From Musa acuminata AAA Group (Eukaryota > Streptophyta > Magnoliopsida > Zingiberales > Musaceae), in assembly GCF_036884655.1 (NCBI RefSeq), contig NC_088335.1, forward strand, positions 42,895,501 through 42,959,500: DNA of 64,000 nt, written 5' to 3'. Shown piece after piece: positions 1-13,500 of the stretch. Each line of letters starts with the position of its first letter. The first letter of the stretch is position 1. The translations under genes were made by a program, and so were the position numbers. Under the pieces are notes generated by a model, which saw nothing but the letters and a program-made list of their open reading frames with translations, searched no databases and had not been told where the DNA came from.

Positions 1-1384
1 TAAGAGGGTGAAGGAGGTCAAGCGTCCTTCTCTCTAGCGGTGATCCACACAATAGGGCTACGATGATGCTCCTCAAAACTCTAGGCCTGCTATCTAAGGA
101 GGAGAACGGGTGGAGAGTAGAAGTTGACAACCCAAAGAGGCTCTACCCTATGAACTATTAGTTCTCTCATATTTATAGAGGTCCCCTGTCAACTTAACCC
201 TAATGGATCCTGCCCTATTGAGTATTGGATCTCTATCCAATTACCCAAGCCTCTTATATTAGTGGATCTGTATCCAATAATCTCTCACTGGCTCTTATTG
301 GATCTCATCCATAGGATCTAATAATTCATGGTCTTATTGGATATTCAATAAGATAGGGGCTCCGACGGATATATCATATTTGAATCTCTACTTATTGTAA
401 TGCCTACCATATGTGTGTGACCCTCTAGGCTCAATATCAAGCTGGTCGTGAGTCATACCAGTCAGAACTCCTTCTGGCTCAGTGAATTATTATCTCTATA
501 ATAATTCACTCGACTCATCGATTGTGGACATACTAGGCCACTACGTCGTAATCCCCAAACGATACAAGAGAATTCAATCGATTGGACATGTTTGTCCTTA
601 GTTACCGTATTCTTATAGTCCCTTATCCATCTAATATCTCAAAGACCATATATCATGCATGGTGTTGTCAGACCCATACGATTTCTACTCGAGTCTCGCT
701 CTGATTAGAGTCTCCCGGAGAACTCTTTCTCTCTCAATCTGAATGACCCTAGCCAGGGATTTGTTTGAGCAATAACACATAAGATATTTCTCTCATGACA
801 CTAAGAGTGGATGATCCTCAATTGGCACTCAATAGTCCTCGTAAGATTGGCTACCACTCTCGATGACCAATTATGCTAAATCTGGAACCTCCAAACCTAA
901 AAGTTTGGTATCAAAGAATGAAGTACTCATACAAGACATCCTTGGTGTCTCAAGTCTAAGGACCAAATACACCACTAGGACTACGAAATTGTTGTCTGAC
1001 AATAAGGCATCATAAATCATCTAGCATTTCGTAAGTGGATCAATAAGTAAACTCATTCTCCAATGAGCACTTATACTGTATCCATAGTATCCCCACATGA
1101 GCAACTATAAAATCAGCTGCATCTATCATATGGATGAGTATATAGCACACCAGTCTGTCCGGTTATCTCAAAGTCTCTCTCGAGTAACTTATAACTGAGA
1201 TTATTTAGGATATGCATTTAATGACGAATCGGTCTCATTATCATGATCTCATCACGATCCAATTCCCATTGCACAGATCCATGGACAACACAATATATAT
1301 GTGTATATACAATAATCAATATAAAGTAATAAAATACAGATAATATAATAAGAAAAAATAATACGTATCATGTCACACGTGTCA
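1..1384 (-). mobile_element. Partial long LTR of a retrotransposon, cut by the window edge
   Basis: Read on the minus strand, the stretch looks like a long LTR. It would begin at 1384 with TGACACGTGTGACATGATAC. A TATA-like CTCTATAAATATGAG follows near 168-182, and then a leader-like part runs off the window at position 1. There is no long reading frame. Right of 1384 I see no polypurine tract or primer-binding site, so 1384 is probably the outer edge and the internal region would lie left of the window. The partner LTR and target-site duplication are not visible, so superfamily is not assigned. A long LTR of unknown family is the best reading; another AT-rich repeat is possible. Confidence 0.5.
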
Positions 1385-1399
1385 TCAATCACGTGATTG

Positions 1400-2069
1400 G
1401 CTTGTAGGACACCTATGACTAGCACAAGTCAATAGAGCGATTGTAATTAAGGTTCTATTTGATTAAGAATTATTGAGAAATTGATACTTTATGTCTTTAT
1501 GATTTGATGAATTTAAAAGTTTTATCTAAAGGTACCACTTGAAAATGATGATTAGTTTTTTTTTTAAGATTAAATTGATGATATTGATATGATTATTATC
1601 ATGAAGTATATATGACTATGTTGAGTAATCCACGTTAGAAGTGTAATATGTGATCATGGATCTAATATGTTATATATTAAGCATGATTATTCATAATATT
1701 TTATCATATTACTTCTTAGATGTATGTATGAATAAATAGATAAATATAAATAAATGATCATGGATAAATATAAATATAAGTCTCTACCGAAGAGAAGTAG
1801 GGTAATTCACTTTAGAGATGAGTAGATCGTCAAATGCGATAGTTAAATAGTTCTTCCATTAACTATTGAGAGGAAGGTGTCTCTACTTAGGTAAGTGAGA
1901 GATATGTTGCATATGATTCTCTCTCTAGAGAACTGAGACTTATCAATATCTATCTTGTTAGAGTAACTTTTTTCTTTGCATCATTCCCTCTAAAAGTTTC
2001 GGAGAGTGACATCCCTTTGGACTACTCCACCTTACTAAATAAATTGTGCATTGTTCTACCAATATGAAT
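1400..2069. other. AT-rich intergenic DNA, no gene seen
   Basis: A 14-bp perfect palindrome (CAATCACGTGATTG, 1386-1399, with a central CACGTG) sits just outside the LTR edge. The rest is AT-rich with short simple runs and many stops in all frames. I see no gene or RNA here. Confidence 0.5.
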
Positions 2070-2565
2070 GCATTTGCTAGATTATGAATCTTTACTAATA
2101 GAGCTCTCGTTGTGCCCCTCAAGATTTAGTAAGATATTAAATTTGATACATACTTCAGCCTCTTATGAACATATTCTTCCCATGTTGGAGAAAAGGTTCC
2201 AATGCTCCATGGTTCAAGTTTCGATTACTTTCGAATGGCCACAAATAGTTCATTGTCCGCATACAATCTCTTACATGAGTACTGAATTCTTTGAGTTAAT
2301 AAGTCCCCTCATCTATGTGAGCTTTGTATAACTGTTTTGATCACTGAGTAGCCCATCCCTCATTGCACAGTCTTATCCTTTTCTATGCTCCCCACTTGTC
2401 TTAAGCATCGTCAAATTTGGTTGCCAACGTTGAGTCGTAGCTCGAACTCAACCATTCTATCCTAAATGTGTTACGTATTTTTTCTCAATTCACATGTTCT
2501 CATGGTGCCTCTCGTACGAAGGGTTAATCATTCTTCTGACTAACCCTTCTAGCTCATACTCCATA
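2070..2565 (-). mobile_element. Fragment of the internal region of the LTR family also present at 35-39 kb
   Basis: The reverse complement aligns by eye over its whole length with plus-strand 35800-36260, inside the LTR element of TAF5 intron 12. Shared landmarks include CGACxTTGGCAACCAAA, TACAAAGCTCACA, AACTCAAAGAATTCA and GTAATCTAGCAA. Similarity stops near 2070 and near 2565, and no LTRs flank it, so it is an isolated internal fragment. The encoded frames are short and broken, as in the 35-39 kb copy. Confidence 0.7.
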
Positions 2566-2786
2566 CCATTCTACGAAGCTAACAAACCTCCAACATGGTT
2601 GCTTTAATTATTTATTTCTCGATAGTTTTGTCTCTATATGATAATTACACGCAACCTACATTTACAAGCTTGAAACGACCACAAAAGCCTACTACAAATC
2701 CTCTATATGTGCAAAGCATAAACAAGATTAAAATATTAGATATAAACAAGCATTACATTTAAACTTTATTTATAGTTTTGTTCGTG

Positions 2787-3127
2787 ACATGGGTTGTATT
2801 TAGCCACATAAACTAAGTCATGCCTGACAACATGGGGTTGGGTTATACCTATCACATGAGTTGGGTTATGCATGACTATATGGGTTAGGTTATACTTAGT
2901 CACTTGGATTGGGTTATGCCTAGACACATAAGCTAAGCTATACTTGGTCATATAAGTTGAGTCACGCTTGGCTATATGGTTGAGCTTTACCTGACTACAT
3001 GAGTTGGGTCATCCCTGACTATATGGGTTTGACCATACCTGATCACATAAACTTAGCTATACTTAGGCATATGAGCCGGGTCATACATATCTACATGAAT
3101 TGAGTCATATCTATCCACATGAGCTGG
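2787..3127. repeat. Minisatellite, 24-bp unit, about 14 diverged copies
   Basis: A regular 24-bp period can be followed across about 340 bp. The unit is close to ACATGAGTTGGGTTATACCT plus GACT, and units begin with ACATGAG, ATATGGG or ACATAAA variants. Copies differ at several positions each, so the array is old. The unit length is a multiple of three, so one minus-strand frame stays open for 61 codons; I read that as a by-product, not a gene. Confidence 0.85.
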
Positions 3128-3129
3128 TC

Positions 3130-3960
3130 TAACCAATCAACTTAACTCAAATCAAACTTTAATTTAATCTTTCTTATTAGATTATATTCTAATATTTTCC
3201 AAAGTACTTTAAAATATTATAAAATAATAATTAACCTCAAATTTATTTATTTTTATAAATTAACTAATTTAAATTCATAATTCTAAATTTAAAACTAATT
3301 AAATCATAAAAAATCATACATAATTTCTTAAAATATAAATATATTTAATCAAATGAATTAGGACTATTATTAAATTAACTAATCACTCTAATATTATAAT
3401 TATTTATTAATAATAAATTTTAAAATTAAAATATTATTATGCATAATATAATTTATAATAATTTTAATATCACATATTTTAAAATATAAATAAAATTTAA
3501 TTAAAAAAAAGGATCCTACCTATCCTCGGGATCCTTTACTCGATCAGCTCTCTTTGAAAAGTAAATAATAATTTATTTTTTATTTTTATTTTACTTTCAC
3601 ACATAAAAATAGAATTATGATATTTATTTTTTATGATTCACACACAAAAATAAAATTTGAGTTATTTACTTTCTAAAGAACAAATAAATTAATAATTTAA
3701 TTGATCGATAAAATTTTTAATTTATTCATATGATTAAGGAAATTAATTTTAATAATTTCTTTAATCATATTGCACAAAAAAACTAATAATAATTTAAATA
3801 AAGTAATATATTATTTTTGATAATTTAATTTATATTAAGAGAGAAAAAAATCATCGGTGATTAGAGTCGTAGAAAACTATCATTATTAAGTTGATTTGTA
3901 ACACAATAATCACTTAATAAATATTTGGAAAGCAAGCATTTGGAATTGACTTTCCACAGA
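3130..3960. other. Very AT-rich intergenic DNA
   Basis: Mostly A/T runs with almost no GC content, apart from a short island near 3510-3550 (GGATCC-containing). No coding frame or RNA gene is visible. Confidence 0.5.
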
Positions 3961-3966
3961 TACGTA

Positions 3967-4209
3967 TAAAATCCGATATTTTCTATAAATTCGACTCGGA
4001 TTTGGACATTAGGTGAATCCGACTCCAATTGCTCAGTGAGGCCAATTGGAGTCGGGAATCAAAGAGTAACAAGAATATGTCGACGGAATCTTAAGCTGAA
4101 TCCATTAACTTGATCGGGTTTGGATCCTTGATATACATCCGTCATACGTGTGTTAAAAATCCAATTTCTTCTATAATTTCAATTCGGATGCGGACGTTAG
4201 GCGGATCCA
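3967..4209. repeat. Direct repeat pair and hairpin upstream of DDI1
   Basis: About 55 bp at 3967-4018 recurs in diverged form at 4155-4209. Both copies read AAAATCCxAT, then TCTATAA, then TCGGATxxGGAC, then TTAGG and GATCC/AATCC. Between them a perfect 13-bp inverted repeat (CCGACTCCAATTG at 4019-4031 and its complement at 4043-4055) encloses an 11-base loop. The block lies 300-540 bp upstream of the DDI1 start codon. It may be a decayed small transposon or promoter DNA. Confidence 0.6.
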
Positions 4210-4446
4210 ACCCGATAACACCCGACGCTGCAGCAGGTGCGTCATGTCTTATTTGCTAATGGTTATTTCGTCGAACACGTTCTTTTCTTGCTCCGCAAGA
4301 CAAGTAGAAGCCGGAGATCTACTGGAATCCCTTATTACGACGAATAAGAGGGTTAGATCTCTTAATCTCTGCCCCTGTTCGGCTATTCCTTGTTGCCGCA
4401 TCTTCTTCTAGATACCTCCTTTCTCATCCCAAAGATCTCTCTTCAG

Positions 4447-4455
4447 AAACCCTAA
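4447..4455 (+). promoter_or_regulatory. Telo-box in the DDI1 upstream/leader region
   Basis: AAACCCTAA lies 51-59 bp upstream of the DDI1 ATG inside a pyrimidine-rich stretch (about 4380-4480) typical of plant leaders. Telo-boxes are common near start sites of plant housekeeping genes. The function here is inferred. Confidence 0.45.
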
Positions 4456-4505
4456 AATCCTCCCTCTCTAGTTGGAAGTCCAAGCGATCGCTCGGTAATC
4501 AGAAG

Positions 4506-7500
4506 ATGAAGATCACCGTGATGACCCCCGACGACCGGTTCATTACGCTTGACGTCGATCCCGATGAATCCGTAAGATCCGTTTCTTATGAAGCCCTATT
4601 TTATTGCAATTCTCTGTCGGAGATGACGGTAAAGATTCAATCTTTGCTGTAAACTTTCGTGATTGATTTTGAGTTGCTGTCGTGTAGGTTGAGAATGTCA
4701 AAGCGCTGCTTGAGGTGGAGGTATGTGTGCTTTGAAAGCGTTTCGTTAGTGGAATTGTTGGGGATTATTTGTATGCTTTTGGTTATTCCGATTGGATGGT
4801 GGTTGTGGATTATGGCAGACGAATGTCTCTCTTCATCAGCAGCAGCTGCATTTCAATGGGAAGGAGATGAGGAATTCAGACCGGTTGAGCGCCATCGGTG
4901 TCGGTGATGGTGATATGGTGATGATGGTTCCTCAAGCTGCACGGTAGTTAATCAATCGCCTAACACTATCTGCTGAATTCGCTCATACTTTCATAAATTC
5001 TTAGTCAAGGTGATTAAATAGGAAAAGGTTTAACTTATATCTTATTTGGAGTAGTTTCTTTTCATCATCGGATGCAGTTTGCAGTATGGTGCCAAGCTAT
5101 AAGAGAAATACATTATGTCCTGTTGTAGCTTAGCAATCATCGGTAGTGACATCATGTCACTGAGATACTTGTGGGTTGGTGCCACGGATTCCTGGTGTGC
5201 AATAATTGATTTTTACTTAGAAAGTTTCCACAATCTATTAGAAGTTAAGGAGACTTGCTCTGGCTCTACAATGGCTCCTAGTCTTATTTATTGCACTTAA
5301 TGGCAGTCCTTCGGTAAGTGTAGATTGAACCACATGATTATTGGAAGAATCACAATTTTTACAAACTTGTGGTTGTGAAGTTACAAGAGAATATAGATAA
5401 GGTGGGACATACAAAATATTCTAAAAATTTTCATTAATTCGCTCTTAAAAAGATGTACTTTGCAATGAAAAGGCTACATGAGTCTTTCTCAATGTGCTTC
5501 CTCCCCTCGGACGAAGCATTGTCAATGTGGTGTCAGATCAGGCCATGGGATGTTAAGTCTGGAAAACTTGTCCATTATCTTCTGTGATATTTGTTCCTTC
5601 AATTTTCCAGAACTGATGTTTTTCCAAAGCTATTTTTTTCTTTCACCCTATTCTACTCTTTACTCAAATTCAACAAATGGATAACCAACACATCCAACAT
5701 TGGATATGCATAATCATAATCATCACGTTTCTTGACTGAGGTGGTCCTTGCTCCATGAGATTATATTAATGGATCTGATTTTAGTATTCTAGCATTCTTC
5801 TTGTGTACATAATTCATCCTGCAGAATTGTTCTACTTAATCTAGGCTTTAGCTATTGCAATTGATCCAAGTAATTCTACCTGAGATGTTCAGTTCCTTCT
5901 TTTCAGGGCATCATCTGCTGAACTAACTTTAAATACCGATGGGTCGGCTGTGAATCCTGCATCCTTTCGGCATCATGTTAGGCGTGACTCTCAGTTGATA
6001 ACACAACTTCTTCAGGTATATCACAGATGATGGTCTGCTGAAGTATTTTTTTATGATAAATATTAGAAACTTGCTTCATGCACAAGCAATTAAGCTCTAT
6101 TACTTATAGAGTATCAGTTTTTTTGCAGTTGATTTAAATGCAATCCCACTTTCATTACATTTGTCTTGTTCCTTAGATATAAGAGAACAACTTAGAACAA
6201 TTTAAAAGAGAGTTCAATCAAGGGGTTTAGTAACTGACTATGGTACATTGGAAATCTACACGAGGAACCACACAATGAGGTTATGACTCATGGAGTTTGG
6301 ATGCTATGATTCCTATGGTCTAAAGTTAAAGAGTGAGGGCGAGAGGATGGGAGGAGGTGGAGGTAGAGGTGATAATGACAGGTACTAGTGGGGGGAACAG
6401 GAGGTGGGTCAGCGGTGATGCCAACGAGGAGGTGATGGCAGGACAAGGAAGTGTAGTGATGCGGAGGGGTGGAGGTGCCTAAGGAGAAGGGCAGGAGGAG
6501 GAGGAGGTGCTGACCGAGGACGAGGAGGAGAAGAGTAGAAGGAAAAGGTGGGGCAAAAGGAGACAATGGAGGAGAGAGAGGGAAGAAGGAAAAAAGTTTT
6601 CAATAACTGTCAATTAATTATAAATATATAAAAAGGACCTACTACAACATACTGCTATGTACGTCCTGGTACCAGTTAGTTACTTTACTGCCTGTTAAGT
6701 CGATTGGATCAGGCAAAATTGCTCACTTGCCATACTGATTGACCATCATACTGGCAGATGCCTGTTTGTAGGTATGCTCAGAATTACAATCCCTATTTAC
6801 ATCTTCACTCAACCAGCCTGGGTTTACTTGTGCATGACCTCAAATTTTTTGTTGCTATGGAGTTCAGTTTATGTCACATTCAAGTGAGCATGCCAGTCCT
6901 ATTGTTTTGGTGGATGTATGGTTGTAAAAAGAAATCAAATAATGATAAGATGTTTGCATATCCATATCCATATCTTTTGGTTAAGTGATATAATTGCGAA
7001 CAATATTGAAATTAATACCTATATTTGTCTTGAGTAGGTACAATAATTTTTGTTTAGCATTAGAAATCCAAATAGTTGAGACTTACGGCTTTGTTGTTGT
7101 TATTGTGATATTAGAAACCCATATTTGAAATAAAATTGTGTATCAGATCTCAGTCTAATCCTTGCATGTTCTTAGAAAATGTAAAGTTGTACTTTAAATA
7201 GACTTTATAACAAAGGTAAATAAGCAATAAATGGTTGAGAACTAGTTCCAACACATCCATTTTTTAAATAGGAGAGCTTAAAAGCAAATATGAGTATGAA
7301 AAGAAAGGTTAGAAAAATAGACCATAATGATAGACCTCCCAAGTTCCAAGTTACCCTTTTCTCTTTTAGTTAATATTTCTGTTTATCATATGCCTTCAAA
7401 CATCTGGATGCAGCAGGATTTAACCTTATATTCATATTCATATGTGAAAAATTTTGATTAGCAACAATGGATATGAATATGTATTAAAGTGGATTTAGAG

Positions 7501-10500
7501 GGATGCTACCTGAACCCATTCAGACCTAGGTGGATGCCAAAGATTCTGAACAATTTAGGTAAATGGTAAATGCACTGGAGTTGATGGTTTGTCCTTTTTT
7601 ATTTGTGCACTACTACTTTGGGTCTATGTTTTTTTTATTTTGGAACATTGTCTATTCTACTCCTTTTTTCACTTCATCTGTCGATATTAACTAAAAAGCT
7701 TGCAGAATGATCCACCAATGGCACAAGCTATACTTGGAGATGACCTCAATGAACTTCAGAGTATCTTGCGAGAGCGCCATCGGCTGAGAAACGAATTACA
7801 GCGAAAGCAAGAGGAAGAGCTTGTAAGTAGTTGGTTTCAGCGCTTCTGATGTTGCCTGCGCTTGACTTTGTTAGCTTTGGTTCTAGCAATTTTCCCTCTG
7901 ATTGAGGCAAAAGATGCAATATGTTAGTATTACTTTAATTTGATAATATTTTCAATCATCACTGTTATGTCACCACCTAATGTGACCTAACTAGTGACAA
8001 ATATAATGGAAAAACGAATCATTTTAGCAAACACTATCTATCCTATTTGTGAATTTCACCTTTAAAGCTTCCAATTTAATATGCTATGATGAAAAATTAT
8101 AGTACCTTTATGCACAAACAGTTGGAGCCACTTTAGTTTAATAAATCTAGTCAATGGCAGTCATGATTTGATGACAGGTAAGCAATACATATCATATCAT
8201 AGAGGATAGTGATGCTGTACTACTGCCAGCCAACTACAGAATAGCACTAATCTACATTCATGCCATATATGGTTTGCATTGCAGTTAATTCTCACCTGTT
8301 GCTCTAGCTACACAATAAGAAATTTGGTGGGCTTGAGACCAATTGACTGGTTGTGGCCACATCATCGTCCACGTCTTTTCTTTCATCGTATGTTTCTTTG
8401 CAATCCCTTTGATGACCTCCTATTGTTATTGTTGGATGCCCCTGGTCAGCTGCTAGTATATATATTGCTGAGGCATGCATGCCATATCAAGAAAAGAGAA
8501 TGGAATTGAGTTCTTATGGGGCAAAACTGCTCCTACCTCCAATGCTGATTTAAGCTTTGGCAAGGGCAAGGCTATCTCTGACATCCACGAACATCACCTT
8601 TGTAGGTCTCAACTGGTGCTTTAGTGAAAATCAAAGCCAATATCATAGGAAGAGCCAACAGTAGTTGGCAGGGTCTGGGGTCTAGGTTTTTGTTGTGGCT
8701 ATACCATTCACAATTGTGAACACCACTGGGCTTGTTTTATGCAATTCTTCTCTCATTCACATTGGACATATTAAATAGACTAATCCAATTAACATATTAC
8801 AATTTACAAGTTCTATCACAATAAGATCATGACATTTTGCGTTTTTATGTGTAGTTTGGTAAACATGTTTTTGGCATATTTAGGTGATAGTACATTTTGT
8901 TTGATAGAAGCATGATCTGTATCTTTTTAACTTATCTTCATGCTTTTCTAACATCCTGATGATTGACATGGTAATGATATTATATGTCCAGGCTCTGATG
9001 TATGCTGATCCTTTTGATGTTGAAGCTCAGAAAAAGATTGAGGCATCTATCAGACAGGTTCTTTGTCTCATAATGCCTTTTCATCTTACTGATCAGGCTA
9101 TAGTTATCTTGGTCATCTAATTGGAAATAGAAAGCTTTGTATAAAAGCCTGTTAGATGATACTCTAGAAACATGCTATCTGCTTTTTGTTATTATTTTAT
9201 AAAATATTAGATACTTTGCTTTAATTCTAAATTCTACTGTTTTTTCTGTCATTTTGGGCAAGAGGCTTGTGCAATTGCTTTTAACCTAAACTAGAAGACA
9301 CTTGATCATTTGTTTGATGAAAATGATTTAGTTCTTAGACTTAATGGTAAGAACACTTTTCTTGTTATTTTATTTAAAATGCAGTTCATTGCTCAAAGAT
9401 CAACTTTTATTGCAAAGTCATGAATCACGCCATATGATACTAATATTTAAGTCCTGAATCCATAACTTTTTCCAAGAAAAGAAATTTTATTTACTCCTAA
9501 ATCCCTATGTTGTTAACATTTCTCTGTAAAGATTACAAATTCTATAGCATATAGTTATGTTTTTCTTAATAAATTTCTTTTGAAGAAATAACTGCATTTT
9601 GCATGCCATGATATCAATAGATATCACATTGCAGGTAATCTTTCTTATAATCCAATAACTTTGCACCATTTTATAAGGTGCTCATATAAAATTCTCATAG
9701 CGATATGACTAATCATGCTGTTATTTGCTCATTCAGTGCATGTAGCATACATTTATGGATACGTTCTCTACATTTTATGTGAGCATTTGATAGACTCAAT
9801 AGATGCCAGTAGCCAGTGAGCCTCTTCAAGAGAGAAGTATTCACAATCTTAGCAATGATTGAACTTTTCTAGCATCATATATTGACCCTTCTATGTTTTA
9901 ATTCTTCCATGTTTGCAACATTTATCTGTGCATGCTGAGTTTCATATTAGCTTTGAGTTAGACTACCACAGTTTCAAATATCATGGATTCATAGTCAGAT
10001 AATAGATGTATGGATCTAGTAGCTTGTTGCTTTAGTCCAGGTCTAGTTAGGATTTGAGTTTGAAAGTTGAAACCACTAAAGGATATTTGTGCATGCTTCA
10101 GATGGAAGAGCTTCATACAGAATTTTTCAAATGGGTCATGGACTTTAACATCATAACCATGTTGAAATTGGAGTATTTTTGTTTATTAGCCTCTGCATGG
10201 TAAAATGTTTGGTGCTTATTTTATCTTTTCTATGCTTAGTTGCTAATCAACAATCAAATTTCAGAAAGGAATTGATGAAAATTGGGAGGCTGCTTTAGAA
10301 CACAACCCTGAAGCTTTTGCACGAGTGGTATGTTGTATGCTTGTTACATTTCTGTTTTATTTAGAATTAATCTTTGTTTGTCTTTCATCTTATACCGTCC
10401 CATTTGTAGGTTATGTTGTATGTAGATATGGAAGTCAATGGAGTACCTTTGAAGGTATGTCAAATTCTAGCATCCTTTTTGTCTTAGAGCCATGACATTA

Positions 10501-13500
10501 TTTTCTTTATTATCGTACTGCTCCTTTCTATGCTGACGATGAAATTTTGTTTACCTACAAGTACATTATCTTTTCATTCTCAATTATGCATTTTAACTTT
10601 ATTAATTGAAATTTTTGGATAATAATGTGGGATAAATTACTCACTTACATTTCAGAAAACTCTGTTGCTCACTATAATAAGTTTCTCAACATGACTTCAA
10701 TATTAGAATACTTGGAGAATTATCAAAAGAAGTTTGTATAATTGCCTCAAAATTTCTTTGCACATCAAATTTAGGGCAAGTTAATACTGAATTCAATCAA
10801 TGATACATCAATCCAGGGACTTGCCTAAGTACCATCCAATTATATCTGAAGTTATCGTGTATCTTCTTATACTTATATGTTAAAGATGTATGATATGGTG
10901 TTAATTGTTTAGAGTTTAGACTTCAGATAGTTACTTTGATATTGTTCTCCAGTCATCCTTTTTTATTCTTCTGTTCATTATTTTTGCTAATTACTTGACG
11001 GCCGAAGACTCTGTACACCCTAACACCAATTCTTGGCAAGCTATGGACAACTACTCTCCAAAAGTAATGAGCTTAGACTGTTTAGTGCGAACATAAAACT
11101 TTCTTCTTGCCAAATATCTTGGATGTGGGTACTGATATGCTATCTCAAATTATAGCCTACTTTCAAATGTGGTATTATAATAAATTAAAACAATTTGTTT
11201 CATGGCTACCTTTCAGTAACATAGTATCAGTTATATAACCTCCTACTGTAGGCAATTCAGCACAAGAGACTGGCTTAGCCATGAATCTGGCATGGCCATT
11301 TGGTGCTGCAATCTTAAAGTTTGTGTAGATGGGAAACAAAGACTCCAAGTTTGTTAAGGGAGCCCACAAGAATGTGGAAGAAGACATGAAAGCAAGTTTT
11401 GGTTTGGTAAACCTTATCCATTCTAAGACACAGATCATATGCCAATACAAATTATTGTCAGATAAGCCTACCCAGGCATGTCATGTACTGAGCCTAATTA
11501 AGTTCTGATTGGTGAAGATTGATTTCAGAAACTACTAGCATGATCTTGAAATGGGGAAGTTTGCATTTTTAAAGATATTCTACCATTCAAAATTCAGCCA
11601 TGTGAATCATGTTTTTTTCTATCTATATATTTTGTGTGAACAGTTAGATGTAAATCATTGGTTCTTCAAATTGTATCCTGCTCCTTACAGATACATCAAA
11701 TACTATAACTCTTTGATAAACAACTGGGGACAAATATGCTTTTTCAGATTTGCTGAAACATAAACTTTCATCAAAATAGTGTTGCAACTATTCTAAGATA
11801 ACTTGCATGTTCCTTATGAAATAGAGCCTTCAATCATGTATATATTTATGGAGAAACCTTCAATTTAGTTACCATCCTTCTGCTGAAAGGCATTGGATTA
11901 ATTTCCCTCTTGTTCTTAGTTGTAGTTGGTCTACTCTTAGTTTCCCCTGATTTATTAGGATAGTTAGTTAAGATTTTATTTTAAATACTTTTTCACTTCT
12001 CTTTCCAGGCTTTCGTTGATAGTGGAGCACAATCTACAATAATCTCGAAAAGCTGTGCTGAGCGTTGTGGGTATGTTCAGTGATTTTTTCACATCAGTGG
12101 CTATTGTTTTATTATAAATTGGGGTTATGTTGTATGCATCTGACCCTCATCAGTTCCCATGGTGGAAGGAGCCTCATACACCAGGCTTCCCCTTTTTATC
12201 TTTTGATAGATTGACATGGAGATGGACATCATCGAGATAAAATCACTATACACAGAGAACATGTATGATCACATGTGTATAGTTACTTGCAAAGTTTGCA
12301 ATTTCGTATACCTATCAGTCCATAATGGTGTACCATGTCAGCATGCTGGTATGTACCAAGTTTTGAAAAAAACCATAAAAAGGCTACAAAACAGGGAAAA
12401 AAAAAGAAATTTCCCAATAAGGAGCCTGTATCGTCCTGTACTAGATGGTATCAACCTTATACCAGGCGTGCTGGGTGGTACAGGTCCTGTACTGCAAACG
12501 TAGATCTGTTACTGGGAATACCACCTGGAATACCTTGTATTAGTCATGCATACCAAGCCATACTATACGGTATTGCAAACCTTGACTACTTGTATATTTA
12601 CAGGCAGCTTGTTGTTTGATAGATATGTAAGCTTTGTTGCATATCAACTGAAGATATGCCTATTCTCTTATGCAACTTAACGAAGGCTAAACTGTTATAT
12701 CCTGTTTCTCTGAAGCACTTTGTTCTGTTTCTATATCAGGCTATTGAGACTACTTGATCAGCGTTACAAGGGCATTGCTGTTGGGGTTGGGCAATCAGAG
12801 ATAATAGGTCGAATACATGTAGCACCAATTAAGGTTTGTTTGCACATTTTTAATTTTTTTGCTTATGAGCTGGTCTTTTCCACCATTTCATCTAGCATTG
12901 AAGTTTTTTGTTTTCTATTGAAGCCAATTGTATTGCATCAGTTTACTAATTTGATTTTAAATAACATGAACCAGGGTTTTTCTTTAATACTTTCATCTTT
13001 GTATAACATTCACCAAACTTTTTTATTGCCCCACCACTTAAATACTGCCATCTGGTAAATGGTAAAGTAATTTGCAAGAGGAGATGGTTGTGTAACTTAT
13101 CCCCTCGGCAGCCTTTTTGTTACTTCAAATTAATTAATTTTTGGCACAAATTATTATATAAATATTTGTAACTTCTATTTATCTACACTGTTGACACATT
13201 CTTTAACTTAGACCTGACGATTCTTCTGCTTGTCCTATTTTCCAATCAATAATTAGTAGTCTTTCTTGATCATAGATTGGCCATGTATTTTATCACTGCT
13301 CCTTCACTGTGTTGGATGCACCCAATATGGAGTTCCTTTTTGGGCTTGATATGCTGCGTAAACATCAGGTAACATGCTAGCAGAATTGGAATTCTTATAT
13401 TACCTAATATATCCTGACCTTTCAAGTACTCTTTATGTTTGACATTTGCAGTGCATAATTGATTTGAAGGAAAATGTTCTAAGAGTGGGTGGTGGAGAGG

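Noticed and set aside
2766..2951. 61-codon frame on the minus strand
   Set aside because: It is a translation of the 24-bp minisatellite; the period keeps the frame open by chance.
6288..6603. Pro/Ser-rich open frames
   Set aside because: They come from the purine-rich core of a dispersed repeat and have low-complexity composition only.
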